Assembly: GCA_015680685.1 (NCBI GenBank)
Contig: MNCI01010180.1
Span: forward strand, 209,400-273,399
Length of the DNA: 64,000 nt
Direction of reading: 5' to 3'
DNA from: Gnetum montanum
Lineage: Eukaryota; Streptophyta; Gnetopsida; Gnetales; Gnetaceae
Positions 1 through 11,692 of this stretch are shown here, piece by piece. The notes below the pieces were generated by a model. It saw only the letters and a list, made by a program, of their open reading frames with translations. It made no database searches and was not told where the DNA came from. Positions within the stretch are counted from its first letter, which is position 1. Each line of letters starts with the position of its first letter. The translations under genes and the position numbers were made by a program.

Positions 1-275
1 AAAGGCATCATTGTATAACAAAAGGTTCCCCAAGGTGTCATGAAAGTAGTTCGGAGCTGGTGTTCTGGATTGATACGTATCTGATTGTACCCCGAGAACC
101 CATCCATAAAGGATAACAAGGCATGCCCAGCGGTTGAATCGACCAGTTGGTCGATGCTAGGTAAGGGGAAGTCATCCTTTATGGTTGCTATGTTAAGGTC
201 CCGGAAGTCAATGCACAGGCGAATACTTCCGTTCTTCTTTGGGACTATAACCATATTCGACACCCATTCGGCGTA
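1..275 (-). pseudogene. Ty3/gypsy reverse transcriptase fragment (Tat-like)
   Basis: Reading the minus strand from about 275 to 1 gives an open stretch of the RT palm and fingers. It starts at EWVSNMVIVPKKNG, then has LCIDFRDLN, DDFPLPSID, SFMDGFSGYNQI and TPWGTFCYTMMPF. The FMDGFSGYNQ and TPWGTFCY forms are typical of the plant Tat/Ogre side of Ty3/gypsy. The catalytic YxDD box would lie beyond the window edge. The N-terminal part of RT, the protease and gag are absent: at about 275 the coding sequence stops abruptly against a 50-bp minisatellite. No stop codon is seen in the part present. It may belong to the same element as the LTR at 570-1756, which is also minus-oriented, but gag and protease would then have been deleted. 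Confidence 0.85.
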
Positions 276-285
276 GCGTACGCGT

Positions 286-475
286 GTAGCATATACGCTA
301 GGGCTTGTGTGCAGCATAAACGCTGGCGTAAGCGTGCAGCGTATACGCAAGGGCTTGTGTGCAGCGTAAACGCTGGCGTAAGCGTGTAGCGTATACGCTA
401 GGGCTTGTATGCAACGTAAACGCTGGCGTGAGTGTGTAGCGTATACGTAAGGGTTTCTGTGCAGACGCCGAAGGA
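286..475. repeat. 50-bp minisatellite, about 3.8 copies
   Basis: GTAGC/GCAGC followed by GTATACGC recurs at about 286, 336, 386 and 436, an exact 50-bp period. Each unit holds three self-complementary or near-palindromic words: GCGTATACGC, AGCGTAAACGCT and GGCGTAAGCG. The array abuts the RT fragment on its left and lies about 70 bp from the primer-binding site on its right. Confidence 0.85.
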
Positions 476-542
476 TCGACAGCGTAAACACCGAGTCAGA
501 TTTGAACAGGGCAGCGAAGACGCTGATGAGCGTAGACGTGAA

Positions 543-562
543 GGGCCCTCCTTCTAGCGCCA
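543..562 (-). other. Primer-binding site of the 570-1756 LTR
   Basis: On the minus strand this reads TGGCGCTAGAAGGAGGGCCC, beginning with the TGG that pairs with a tRNA 3' CCA end. It lies 7 bp downstream of the LTR edge in minus-strand sense. That spacing and the TGGCGC start are as expected for a gypsy PBS; the primer tRNA was not identified. Confidence 0.65.
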
Positions 563-569
563 AAAACTA

Positions 570-1756
570 TGCCGACCGAAATCGTCGGTGCGAGGCTGGA
601 ACGTTACAAGCACCGAAGGATCAGCGGACGAGCACGGTTGACCCTACCTCCGCTTGAGGGCAAGCTGGAGTGGACGAAGGTAGAGTGCCTTGAATGGTCC
701 GCACGCGGATCAAACAAGGACTTCCCCGAGCACCACCGAAGTGTTACACGCTAGGTTATGGTGTAAAACAGGGCGTAAACGACGATAGGCAGACGGCGTA
801 AGCGTAGAGGAGCGTAAACAACTCCGAGCGTGAACAGCGTAAACAGAGATAGGCCTAGCGTAAGCGTATACGGGTGTAAACAGCTTCGAGCGTGAACAGC
901 GTAAACAGAGATAGGCCCAGCGTAAGCGTATACGGGCGTAAACAGCGTAAACAAGTACAAGGGGCGTGAACAGATGAAAACAGCGTAAACAGTGGGCGTA
1001 CACGGACGCTGACGGAGTGTAAACGTTAAGCAAGCGTAAACGGAGCATGGGCCAAATTAACGTAAAACTGTAAAAGAACTTGCATGAAGCGTAAACAGTA
1101 GATTATAGAGTTAAAATGTTGTGCACCGGTCTAACGCAGTTGTGTAGGGGCACAAGGCGGATGTAAAGCCCCAGTGGACAGAAGGGTGCGGTCGGCTGAC
1201 AGGGTGGGCGGAGCGCAGACTGTGCTCAGCGTACAGGACTTCAGCGTAAGCGTAAGTGTAAAGAGGGTTTCTGCAGCGTAATTTCTCCGGGTCCTCTCTG
1301 GTGAATTTTTGCTGACGTCGTAAATGTGGAAAACTGGGCTATTTATAGGGGTAGGGTTACCGGGAAAATCGGACGGGGAGACACGTGGCGTATAGACCGG
1401 GCGTTACAATTTGGGAACTTGATATACGCTGAGCGTATACGTTACAATGGGCCGGCGTATACGCTGGGCCTATACGCCGGGCGTATATGCTGGGCGTGTA
1501 TGCCGGGCGTAGAATAGATGCTGGCGTATACGCTGGGGCGTATACGCCGAAGGGTGTCCACTTGCTTCAATCCTTGCTCTTCGGTGTAATCTTCACGTTG
1601 CCATTGGAGATCTGGTCGTCGAGCGTGCGCATCTGCCGTACCTGGGCGTGTACGCTGGAGAGCTAGGTGTACACGCTGGGCGTAGACGTTGGGCGTAGAC
1701 ACTGGGGCGTAGACGCTGGGCATAGATGCTGACAACATTTGGAACCAGATGTTACG
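570..1756 (-). repeat. LTR of a Tat-like element, rich in GCGTAAAC/GCGTATACGC words
   Basis: The plus strand begins TGCCGACC next to the PBS and ends near GATGTTACG, i.e. a minus-strand start close to TGTAACAT; an alternative end is TGACAACA at 1737. The LTR has three parts. At 570-770 is a unique block also found at 62132-62300. At 770-1060 GCGTAAAC words include a ~62-bp tandem repeat (824-958). At 1383-1735 lies an array of GCGTATACGC, GGGCGTAGAC and TACGCTGGGC words. A minus-strand TATA box lies at 1339-1348, so the last array is in U3. A second, decayed copy of the LTR is at 62132-63680. Boundaries are uncertain by about 20 bp at the right end. Confidence 0.7.
1339..1348 (-). promoter_or_regulatory. 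LTR TATA box
   Basis: CTATAAATAG on the minus strand, with the GCGTATACGC array just upstream (higher coordinates). The equivalent box in the sister LTR is at about 62747-62757. Confidence 0.6.
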
Positions 1757-1854
1757 ATTTTCAAGATTGCCCTGCGTGACCTCAAATGTAACCGAAGCCA
1801 CCTGTGGATCATGGGGATCTGCTTCTTGTCAGACGGATGCTAAACTCAAAGATT
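1757..1854. other. Junction between two nested elements
   Basis: About 100 bp lie between the end of the GCGTATACGC LTR and the first recognisable gag sequence of the element at 1855. The minus strand is open here (VASVTFEVTQGNLENRNIWF), but I recognise no family. It may be diverged gag of the host element. Confidence 0.35.
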
Positions 1855-3827
1855 TTTGTGGTGTTTCACCCATGATTATGATTGGTACCACTATTGGTAT
1901 TTTTCATAAGTTTGTGGAGGAGTTTCACTTGGATAGTAAGCTTGTTGCTGCTAGTGGAACTGTCTTGAACTACCTTGAGGATAAGGCAACCGTCTTGGTG
2001 CTTGCCTATATGCTAGGCAAGGATTCAATGCATACACCTTGACTCTTGTAAGTGTGATACTACAATGCAACATCCCTTTGGATGTTCATATTGGCAAATG
2101 TCACATTTAGTTTCATCATCAAAGTCAAGCTCCACAACTTCCTCTACTATAGCAGTTTTTCCCTTACCTCTTTGGTAGGCACATTTAGCTTCTTTTCACC
2201 TCCTACAATTACAATCACTATTTTTCTCTTTAGACTCTTCATCAATCTTCAAAGAATTTTGAAATTTTTCCTCCAAAGATTCCCATAACTTGTCAACCTT
2301 GGCCAAAATTTTAGAAATAGGTTTTTGGATGGGCAAGGTCTTTCTATTCACCACTTCATCAAGTGGTGATTCCTCCTTGTCACAAAATTGGACCTCTCAT
2401 TTTTTTATGGAAGGATTCCTATTATACTCTTTAGCACTTTCCCTTTTTCATAGCTCACCTTCTTATTTTACTACATGCTTAATTAGCCTTTAAATCTGAT
2501 GAGCTCCCAATTCAGAAAATCTTCCTTAGGCATACATCCCAAAGGTTCTTCTTATTTTTTCTCTAAGCCCATCTTTGATGTGGTAAAGTTATTCCCTCTA
2601 TGAATAACCATGGCTAGGGCATCGATGTAAGAGTGAATAGTATCATCCCATGGCCACATCCAAAGGTTCATGTACTCCTTGTTTCCAGCCTTGGATTTGC
2701 CTTCTTAGATTAGACACTCTGGAGTACATCTGATACTTGTCCTTGAATAGTTCTAACAAGGTACTCCATCTATGGATAGATTCCAGCTCTAAGGACCAGT
2801 ACCAACTTTCAGCTTCGTTAATGAGTATCCTTGGGAAAAGCTTGAGTTTGTACCACTCATTCTCTATGTTCTATAAGGCACAGGCATCTTGAAAAGCTTG
2901 TAGATGTGTTTGTGGATCAAAGTTGTATCCCCCTTCAAATCTTGAAATATTATTCATGTCTAGATTCTTGATCTAACTATCCTTCATATGCCTGGTTGGG
3001 ATTTTCACTACCTTTGCAATGTTGAGCATACTTCAAGTTGCCAATAGCAGTTCATCATCATTGTTACATCAATGATGCCAATGATGGTTTTGGCCACCCC
3101 TTTGGTTTTGGTGACCTTCAAGGTCATTATTATCTCAATGATCACCTTCATCACAGTTTTTTCGACAATGGCTTCCATGAGAACTATTAGACAAAGAGGA
3201 ATGTACAGAATTGGATGAAGAGGATGAAGAGGAAGGTGGACCACCACCACCACTCTTACGTTTATTATGATCAGCATCCTTAAATCCTTTCCTAATTGTG
3301 ATGCTTGCCCGAGTCCCTACCTTGGCTACCATTTTTTCCTAAACCTAATTATGAATAGTGGATCACAAGGTCAGGTTCACACCCTTACCATCAGTAGCAA
3401 GGGGTGGAGAATATTCATGTTGAGAACCTTTAGTAGGAGGATCCTCAATGTCATCTTGATTTAGTAGCAACAAGGGGTTGGTGTAATGTTTTCCCTTTGT
3501 AGCTTCATGGAGTTTCTCCTGACATTGATCTCATTTGCATTATGTTTCAGTGGGATAGTAGTTTCGAGTGTTCTAACCATCCAAAATTTATTCTTTGTCA
3601 AGATCTATTATGCTCAACTTCTTCAGGGTTTTAAATAGCATTTCAGACAAAAATCTATTGGGGGGAAAGACAATGTTTTCCTTCATATCACGCCATTACA
3701 GCTATTCATCCTAATGTAATATGAAGGTGAAGTTCAATACAAACTCATCTGGATGAGTATATACCACTTTTCACTCTTGTGGGACTGATGGTTTGGTATC
3801 TTCATGCTTGCAAGAAGAAGAAGACAT
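1855..3827 (-). pseudogene. gag of an Athila-like (family A) gypsy element
   Basis: Gag packages element RNA into virus-like particles. The minus-strand ATG at 3827 (MSSSSCKHEDTKPSVPQ) matches the gag starts of the related elements at 17937 and 37245. Domains in order are: an N-terminal acidic and charged region; a gag core at roughly 2940-2610, homologous to the better-kept copies; a basic linker; an unusual zinc knuckle CDICQYEHPKGC at about 2069-2104; and the start of a proline/glutamine-rich tail. Several stops and frameshifts break it. Downstream protease and pol are missing because the 570-1756 element lies where they should begin. It belongs to the element whose 5' LTR is at 3983-4863. 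Confidence 0.75.
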
Positions 3828-3962
3828 TTTGGAAAACAAGACAAAATTAGCAGTGTGCTTTTATAATTCTATGTATAGTGGGAATGATATTGACCTTGAG
3901 CTTCATACAATGATATTAATGATATTCACTTAAACCTAAATAATGCACGTTCCACAAACAAA

Positions 3963-3982
3963 GTCCCTGGCAACGATGCCAA
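3963..3982 (-). other. Primer-binding site of family-A element
   Basis: Minus strand TTGGCATCGTTGCCAGGGAC abuts the LTR. It closely matches the TGGCGCCGTTGCCGGGGA site of plant Athila/Tat elements, which pairs with tRNA-Asp. Confidence 0.8.
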
Positions 3983-4863
3983 TGATGAGCACCAAGGTAC
4001 CCCTAAGCCCAACCATACGAACACAAAGTGTTCATGCATGATCTAGTCGAATTTCAACTTTATCGTTTCCAGTGCACTAGTCCTTTAGGAAGTAAATCTA
4101 GCCTTAAGGTCAATCATTATCTTCCCAATTACACTTGTGATGTTCGTTGGTATGATTAACTATAACTGAGGCATCCGATTTTTATCATTTTGTGTTTTAC
4201 AATTTAGTGCTCAAAATGTAGATAAAAGGAATTTCATTAACTAATATAAATTAATTAATTAGCTAGCATTTAACTAATCCTAACATAAGCATCTAATTCC
4301 ACTTTTTGTACATATCCTAAACCCATGTATCCACTACTGGGCGACCAAGCACTATGCTACTAGGTGTATCAATCAATAATGTTGTTGGGATTACTAAGTG
4401 AATACGTGTTACACTTGAAGCAATCATACTTATGTGTGTAATCTATCTCACTTAATTGCCTCATTAATGTAATAACTGGAAAATATTTAATAACTAATTG
4501 AAAGTATTTAATAAATAATCAAAAACAATCAATGCATAAATAAAATAGATAATTTATCCAAAGTGTTGCAAGGTTTATTAGAAAGCTTATATTTATTGCT
4601 ACACACACTATGTACAACAATGCTTGAATAAAGATCTATTATCTCAATGACTCCTACTGTGGGTACTCAAGGGGAAAATTATAACTTTCGAATGGCAAAA
4701 ATGCAAGAGCTGTATTGCAACTACAATCTACTTATGTCATAAATGCAATTGCAAGCATGTATTATAGCCAACACATGACACTACGTTGATGAGGCCTTGT
4801 CGACACATGGTAAGATGCATCAATGAGGCCTCATTAACACAGCGAACTTAACGCGACTAATCA
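3983..4863 (-). repeat. 5' LTR of family-A element
   Basis: Starts TGATGAG and ends CTAATCA (881 bp), aligned with five other family-A LTRs in the window. A weak minus-strand TATA (CTATAATA) is at 4760-4767, leaving a U3 of about 96 bp. That U3 contains TGATGAGGCC and AATGAGGCCTCATT, a palindromic word unlike the ATATCGC words of the other copies. The right flank ACAAC matches ATAAC in the paralogous unfilled sequence near 8866, which fits a 5-bp target duplication. The matching 3' LTR is not in the window. Confidence 0.8.
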
Positions 4864-7130
4864 ACAACGTATCCAAAATTCCTTCAAATACAATTGTGAA
4901 CTCATAATCCTTGAATAAATATAACAATCCTAACAAACCTTATCAAAGTATAAGATACCCAAAAATGATTTTTTTTCAAAGTACTAAAATAATCCACCAA
5001 CCATTCTATAAAATTAAAATAAAACTACAAACTATACTATCCCCAAACATACTACACAAATAAAACAACAAATAGCCATACAAAATATACAATCTCAAAC
5101 CTATGATTTTATGCACAATTAAACATACTTAAGTTTTATTTTCAATCCATTTTACAGATCCATAAAAATATATGGTTACTTTCTTTCACCTTCTAGGTTC
5201 TAGGTGATGCAAAGTAGTGAGCCTTGACTACTCGAGGTCATTTGTTTTGCTCTCATCATGAGATGACAAAAGTGTGTATACTTAGAGAATAATATTATCA
5301 TTGGCATCTATACTAAAAAATATTTTCAACTAATAACACAAGCTTGAAATAGAGGATGGGGAGAAGTAGATGGTGTTAAGAAGAGAGAAGGGTAAGATGC
5401 AATGATAATTACAATTAGAAAGGAAAATCTACAAATGAAAAAAAATGAAAAAGGACAAAATGAGAAATTAATGAATATAATGAATTGAGAATACATAAAA
5501 ACAAAATTCACGGTTATTTTGACTTGAAAAGAGGAAAAGAGCATAAAATTTGAAATTACATGAAAACACAATCAACTATTGAAATTAAACATACTTGAAA
5601 CAACAAATATTTAAAATCACAAATACTAGACTGCAATGTGCAATGCAGAGGAAGCTATGATGAGTAGAGAGTAGGATGAGACATAGCAAATAGCAAGTTG
5701 TAGTAGAGATTTTGCATAGCAAAGTAGATTTTTTAGTAAGATGTTTTGAAAAAAGCAACATGAAATCCAAAGCCTTGGTAGTCTGGTATGTATATTGTTT
5801 GAAACTTTTATTCAAATATATATTAGCCCAATTTTAGTTTTATAAATTGTGTTTGGTCTATGCCATTTTATTTTGTGTATCCACCAATACTATACTAGAC
5901 CTCTAAGTTGGTGAATAAGAACTACGATTGAGGATTTGAAACAACATCTTCATTCCTCCAAGCCACTCTCCAACTACAAAGAAATTCTCATATCCCATGA
6001 AGTTTGAGGGGATCAAACTATAGAATTTGACTAACAACTTTAGGCTAGGTATTAATGGATTTTCTTGAAAATTACTAGTTATTGAAGATTTTTGAAGCTT
6101 TTTTGTTTTTGGCATCATTGTTTTAGAGGTTTCTAATGACTTCATTAATTCACAATTATGCATTGAAAAATATTAATGATGTTTAATCTAAAAAATGACA
6201 CAAAAAATGTAATAAGAATTATGTTACCTTTGCTAAGGTTATTTAATGATTTTCATGTTTCTTATCCTTTGTAATTGATTACATGGTTTCATTTGTTATT
6301 TTTTTTATTGCAATTTCTATCTTTTTGATTCTCTATATCTTCATTGCCTATACCTATTCATTACTTTCTTTTATTGAAATGAAAGTTGAAATTAGAAGTA
6401 TTTTCAATATTGGTAAAATAGAAAATATTAAATATTAAAACTGAAATCATGAATAGATGGAAATGTTAATTTTGCATAAAAAAAATATAGAATACCTCAT
6501 CTTTTGCAAGTTGAATGTCTGGCTCTGTAAATGAAAGTTATGTATTTGTAGATTTAGTTGATATTGCTTTTACATATTTGAATGAGATTTTGCAAAAGAT
6601 TTGGAGAAAAATTGAAAATTAAAATGCAAAAAAATTGTCAAATATAAAATAATCATTAATGAAATAAAAACTTTTCTTTCAACTTTATTATAATTTAAAA
6701 AGGAAAAAATTAAAAAATGTAGGCTAATGGAAGAATTTAAAACTGGATGAAAATGTTATGAAGTTTTGAAATAGAAAATTGTAATTCATGATTATTATTA
6801 TTTCCAAAAGGTATTATTAATTAAATAAAAAATTATCATTCAACCTTATTGTCATTTGAAAATGCAAAAATTAAGAAATATGAGAACTTAAAATTAAATA
6901 AAAATGTAATGACATTTCAATATAGAAAAATGCAATTTAATATCATTGCTAAAACCAAAAAAACACAATTCAATATTATTGTTAATTGAAAAGAAGGAAA
7001 TTCAAAAAAAATTGAAAAGGAAAAAATTTGCAAAATGGAGAATGAAATTTAATGTAGTATTATTCGAAAAGAGAAAAATTCAAAAGTAGAGTAACCATGT
7101 TAGAGAAGTCATCCACTTAGGTACACAACT
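4864..7130. repeat. AT-rich duplicated segment, copy 1
   Basis: This ~2.3-kb AT-rich stretch aligns along its length with 8870-8999 joined to 18925-21070. Landmarks are the tract CCACCAACCATTCTATAAAA (4994 and 18932), GAGCCTTGACTACT (5219 and 19161), the block at 5900-6170 and its partner at 19940-20220, and TCAGAGAAGTCATCC-like ends at 7105 and 21040. Between about 6650 and 7060 it holds degenerate internal repeats with AATGCAATTTAATATCATTG words. I see no coding potential. It could be a very long, old LTR pair or a plain segmental duplication. Confidence 0.7.
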
Positions 7131-7149
7131 AACCATGTGAGAAAAAAAT

Positions 7150-8110
7150 TCAAATGTATCTTGAGATACCTTTTAGAAAAGACTTCCTTTCTTCTTGACT
7201 CCATTGGGTTGGTGTTTTCATCGTGGCTAAATAGTTTGCTATATCATCAAACAAGGATCCTTTTTTGCTCAAAAGAGTTGTTTTGATTATGGAATTTGTT
7301 ACTAAATGCCTTCTTATCCTATTCTCCTCTAGAGTTTCCAATATAGAAAGGTTATCTACCACAACATTTTCTCTAGCCCTTTTACCTAAGATGTCAAGAT
7401 CAAATTCTTGGAGTAGAAGACACCACCTCATAATCTAGGAATTTTATGGTTGAATGATCGGTGTATATCTTGGTTTTGTATCCTATTAAATAATGTCTAA
7501 ACTTATCTAGAGCATACACAATTGCTAAAAGATCTTTTTTTGTAGTCATGTAGTTCACTTGGGGTTGATCCAAACTTTTGGGAACATAGTAAATCATCCT
7601 AGGCTTATTTTCTATGTATTGATCCAAAACTTCTTTGACAAGTATGTCACCAATGTCACACATTAAAACAAAAGAGGAGTTCGAATTAGGTGAATTAAGC
7701 ACTAGAGCAGTAATCACTTTTTCCTTAAGTTCAAAAAATTCTTTTTGGCAACTATTAATCCATATGGAGAAACATCTTTCTCCAAAACCTTATAGAGTGG
7801 TTTAGCAATTTTTGAAAAATCCTTAATAAACCATCTATAGTATCCAACATGACCTAAGAAGGACCAAAGTGTTCTTAAATTGGTTGGAGCTAGAAGTATA
7901 GAGATTATTTTTACTTTTTCTACATCCATATTAATTCCTTCCTTAGAGATTACATGTCCTAAAACTACACCACTTGTTACCATTAAATGACTCTTTTCCC
8001 AACTTACTTTTAAATTTTTCTCTATACATTTGTCCAAGACATATTCTAACTGATCTAATGTTTGTTCATAGTTACCTCCATGTAACAAAAAATCATCTAT
8101 ACATACTTCT
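7150..8110 (-). pseudogene. Athila-like RT and RNase H remnant
   Basis: Minus-strand reading starts inside RT at CIDDFLLHGGNYEQTLDQLE, the DD-box region. It continues through GVVLGHVISKEGI, SFLGHVGYYRWFIKDFSKIAKPL and an RNase H region with LMCDIGD, IYYVPKSLDQPQVNY, DLLAIVYALDKFRHYL and YTDHSTIKFL, then the connection domain. Two frameshifts (about 7715 and 7420) separate three open stretches, 7714-8088, 7400-7717 and 7150-7431. The N-terminal RT, the integrase and both LTRs are missing. The RNase H core aspartate in MCD is kept, but the following SDYAVGAVL motif is lost. Confidence 0.85.
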
Positions 8111-8869
8111 ACATATTCCTCAATAGATTATACTTCTTAAAGATCAAGATAGAATGACACTTGTAGAATCATCAAGTATGTCTCAAATAAATGATATAAA
8201 AATAAATGTTCAGCAGGTAAATGTAAATTCTAATTTTTCTTATAGTAAAATATGTTTTGTATCTTGCATTAATAACCTATTAACACATAATGATATTTCA
8301 CAAATTTATATATGTGATGCACCTACAAAATGTTAAAAAATGCTTAATTTTAAGATGAAGCATATACAAGTTTCATTAGATCCATGCCTATGAGAAAATT
8401 ATAATATAAAACTACTAAATTTGTGCATTATCTTACAACTATGGACTTTGTATTAGCATGCCCTATACGCTTGCTATGTTGCTAGCCTAAGAACGTATCC
8501 TATGCAAATTTGAGCATTTTAATAATTTTATATTTACAAAATTCTATGAGACAAAAACAACTACAAAAAGAAGCTAGCACGAAGAAAAAAATGTCTACAA
8601 AAAACTACTATATCTAGCAACTACTAGATGAAAGACTAAGATAGCATGAATCTAAAAACTATAAATAAATAATGAAACCAACTACAAAGAAGAGGAATAT
8701 ATAGAGACAAGAAGGATAAAAGAAAAGAGAAACATATAAGAAAAGAGGTTTCAATGTCAGGGTAACAATAGCACATTATTATGTTGGACATACTAAACAC
8801 CATACAATACTTATACCATTAGTAACTAAAATCACCTATACTAAACACCAAACAAAATTCTAACATTAT
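8111..8869. other. Unassigned AT-rich sequence
   Basis: No credible coding region, repeat or RNA gene recognised. Short ORFs have no family resemblance. Confidence 0.5.
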
Positions 8870-8999
8870 AACATACCCAAAGCCCTTCCAAATACAATTG
8901 TAAACCCACAATCCTTGAATATATACAACAATTTCTAAAAAAAAATTATCAAAGTAGAAGATACCCAAAGATGCTTCTTTTTTTTTAAGATACTAAAAT
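8870..8999. repeat. AT-rich duplicated segment, copy 2, left part
   Basis: Matches about 4870-4993 (AAATACAATTGTRAAC, TACCCAAARATG, RTACTAAAAT). The match stops exactly where the LTR at 9000 begins and resumes at 18925, so this copy was split by an element insertion. AAAAT at 8995-8999 is the left target-site duplication. Confidence 0.85.
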
Positions 9000-9849
9000 T
9001 GATGAGTGGCGAGGTATCCCTACACTCAACTATATGAATATGAGTGTACACACACAACCTGGTCGAATTCCAAGGACTAGTGCTTGTGCCCCTTTACAGA
9101 ACCCAGACGGGTTAGTCAATAGTTGTCTTCCCAAGCTTACTTGTATAGTGCATTTGTATGGTTAAGTAAACTTGAGGTATATGATTTTTATATATATTTT
9201 TATGTTTTATGTCTTGGTGTTACAATGGGAGAAGTGAACTAATTAAGTAACCAATTTAATTTAACTAACCAACTATGCTCTAACTAGTCCTAACACTAGC
9301 ATCCATTCCCACTTGTCATACACATCCTAAACCAGTGAAAGACTATTGGGATTACCAAACGCCAATCATTGCTAGGTTACCAAGTGTTCCATGCATGCTC
9401 GAAGTGGTTGTACTGAGTGTGCTTACTTGAGGGAGTTAACAAGGGGAGAGAGAGAGAACATTAATTAACTAAGAAAAGCATTAAATAACTATAAATAACA
9501 TTAAATAAGCAATTCTAAATGCTACAAGGTTTATCACAAAGTTCATTTTTATTTCCGGCCACAAGGTGTGCTCAGGCACACAATGCTCGAATAAAGATCC
9601 ATTTTCTTTATGAGTCCTATTGTGGGCACTCAAAAATAATTCTAACTCTAAGAAGAAAAAAAGGCAAGAGTTTAGGTAAGGGACTAAGACTAATTAACTA
9701 ACTATTACCAAACCAAGTTCGCCCACCTCTTATTTATAGGTAATAAGATAGGCCCCGATATTGGATGTCTAATATCTCTTGGAAGGCTCTGATTTCGCAT
9801 ACTCAATATTGTGGATGTGATATCATAGCCCCAATATCACAGCTCATCA
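9000..9849 (-). repeat. 3' LTR of family-A copy 2
   Basis: 850 bp, TGATGAG...CTCATCA, a perfect 7-bp terminal inverted repeat. A minus-strand TATA (CTATAAATA) lies at 9729-9740, so U3 is only about 109 bp and holds GATATT, TGATATCA and CAATATCAC words. A run of GA repeats is at 9448-9459. Confidence 0.92.
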
Positions 9850-9861
9850 TACCCCCATGAC
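9850..9861 (-). other. Polypurine tract of family-A copy 2
   Basis: Minus strand GTCATGGGGGTA directly precedes the 3' LTR. The same tract is found beside the LTR at 31043. It primes plus-strand DNA synthesis. Confidence 0.65.
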
Positions 9862-11692
9862 TGAATGAAAAATCATTCTTGAGTTTCTTACAAAATATTG
9901 GGAATGTATGGGATTATTGACTGAATGAGAACTGATAGCGACAGGGAATAATAGACTCAAAGTGCCCAGTGAATGAATCGAAAAACATATTACAACATTG
10001 GTGTTCATGCCCTTTGTGGTGAACACTGTACATTGATGACATCCAAACCCTCATTCGACAACTTGAAGAGAAAGAGAGAGAGAAAACAAAATGAGGCTCA
10101 TTGCTACCGATGTCAGAAATGTGCACTCTGTTGTTCATCCATAGCCACATGACCAAACTTGTTCCTTGCATAAACGCTCTAGCTCTAGTCCATCCCAAGT
10201 GCTTCCTCCTATCCCAGTCCATTGTTCATGTAGTCGCCATCTATACACACAACATAGTCATGAATTAGCAAGGATAGATAAGCCATAATGCAGTTGATAC
10301 CTTGCCTCAATATAAGCGCATTAGCTGGGTTCTAGGTATGGCAAATACTAGGTTAGAGGTTTTTAACTGATAACTACCCAAGGTGTAGGGGTGAGATAAG
10401 GTGATTGAATGAAAAAATTTGTGATAGGGCCCTCACAACTAAGAGTGAACCTCCGATAGTGATAGGGTGGAAAAACTAAAGGAACAATGAAGATGAAGGA
10501 AATAACAACGATAAAGCCAATAAAATGGATTTCATGGATGGGGATGAAACAAGAAATGGTTGATTGCAAAGAATGTTTAAGAAAAAGAACCTAATAATTG
10601 CACCAAAAAGGAATGCCAGTGGATCCTCCCCAAAGCAGGGTCATGCCTTTTATACCTTGATAGACCTGCAAACCAAAGAGTTTTTAGGCTCTTGGAATGA
10701 CATATGGAAACAAAGGTTAAGAACTTACCCACAAGAGTTTACCGAAGACTAACAATGCATCAACCAAGACGTAGACTAATCATAAAATTGGCAATGAGGT
10801 GGAATATGGAAAGAAATATGGAAGGGGAGGAGGAAATGGAATGGAATCCCAAGAGCAAGGTTGTGTAAAGTCCATTGTGTATTATGTGGTTAAGGTGATT
10901 TAATAAAATTCATCCCAAGTCTGGACTCACCAACCACATCTAGTAACCTTGCATCAATACATTTGACCAACCCATCCTCATGAAGCAACAAGAATGCGTC
11001 CATTGATTCACCATCATTCCAAGGAGAGAAAGATAGGAAAGTAGGAAGTGAGAAAGGGCTTTAGGTAGAGGGAACCTTCATGCATGGGTAACATGTCTTT
11101 CCAGTGCCATAACCAATGTTTACAACCCATGTTTCTTTATTATGTCTAAGGGGTGTGCTTTGAATTTCCACTAGTTTTTTTTTTCTATGAGAACCACACC
11201 ATGCAAAGACTTCTTTAGATTCATTCAACTTCCTAATATTTGGTCAATAGCAAAATGGTAGAAAACCCATGAAAAGCATCCAAGTACCCCAAGAGAATAG
11301 CCAACACAAGTGCATCGAATCCCTTTGAAGTCACACCCTTTTCAACCATTGAATCCTTCCTTGGTTTGAAGAATACCAAGTTACCAATTCATTAATAAGT
11401 TTATTTAGAAAAATGGATAGTATAGTTCCAAAGCCAAAGGAGACCACATCATTGAATGGATGAATGGATGATGTGGGCTCATTGCCTGTCTTATCAAAAG
11501 AACCATATCTTAGTATCAACATTGAAGATCAAAGGTAAAAACTGAACATTAGCAATCAACATTATTATAGTCCAACCCACCATCATGAGCACTTAGTATA
11601 TGATGAATGAAAGTAAATCAAACAGAAAAAAAGTAAGAATTTGAATGATGGTGTAAAACAAAAATACAAAAAGAGCTAAGGGCTTAGAATAG
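9862..11692 (-). other. Long untranslated 3' region of family-A copy 2
   Basis: About 1.8 kb between the end of pol and the polypurine tract. Blocks are conserved with 31043-33922 of the other copy, e.g. TCCTCCCCAAAGCAG at 10625 and 31758, and GGGGTGTGCTTTGAATT at 11150 and 32260. Some Athila elements carry an env-like frame here. I see only short, unconserved frames and no clear signal peptide plus transmembrane layout, so I do not call one. Confidence 0.6.

Noticed and set aside
710-1048. Minus-strand 112-codon frame with VYAxxxR repeats
   Set aside because: It is the translation of GCGTAAAC words in an LTR; both frames of the repeat stay open by chance.
9862-10222. Possible env-like gene between pol and 3' LTR of the 9000-18924 element
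   Set aside because: The 102-codon frame at 10222-9914 is not conserved as a frame in the sister copy near 31200-31420, and it lacks a clear signal peptide and transmembrane segment.
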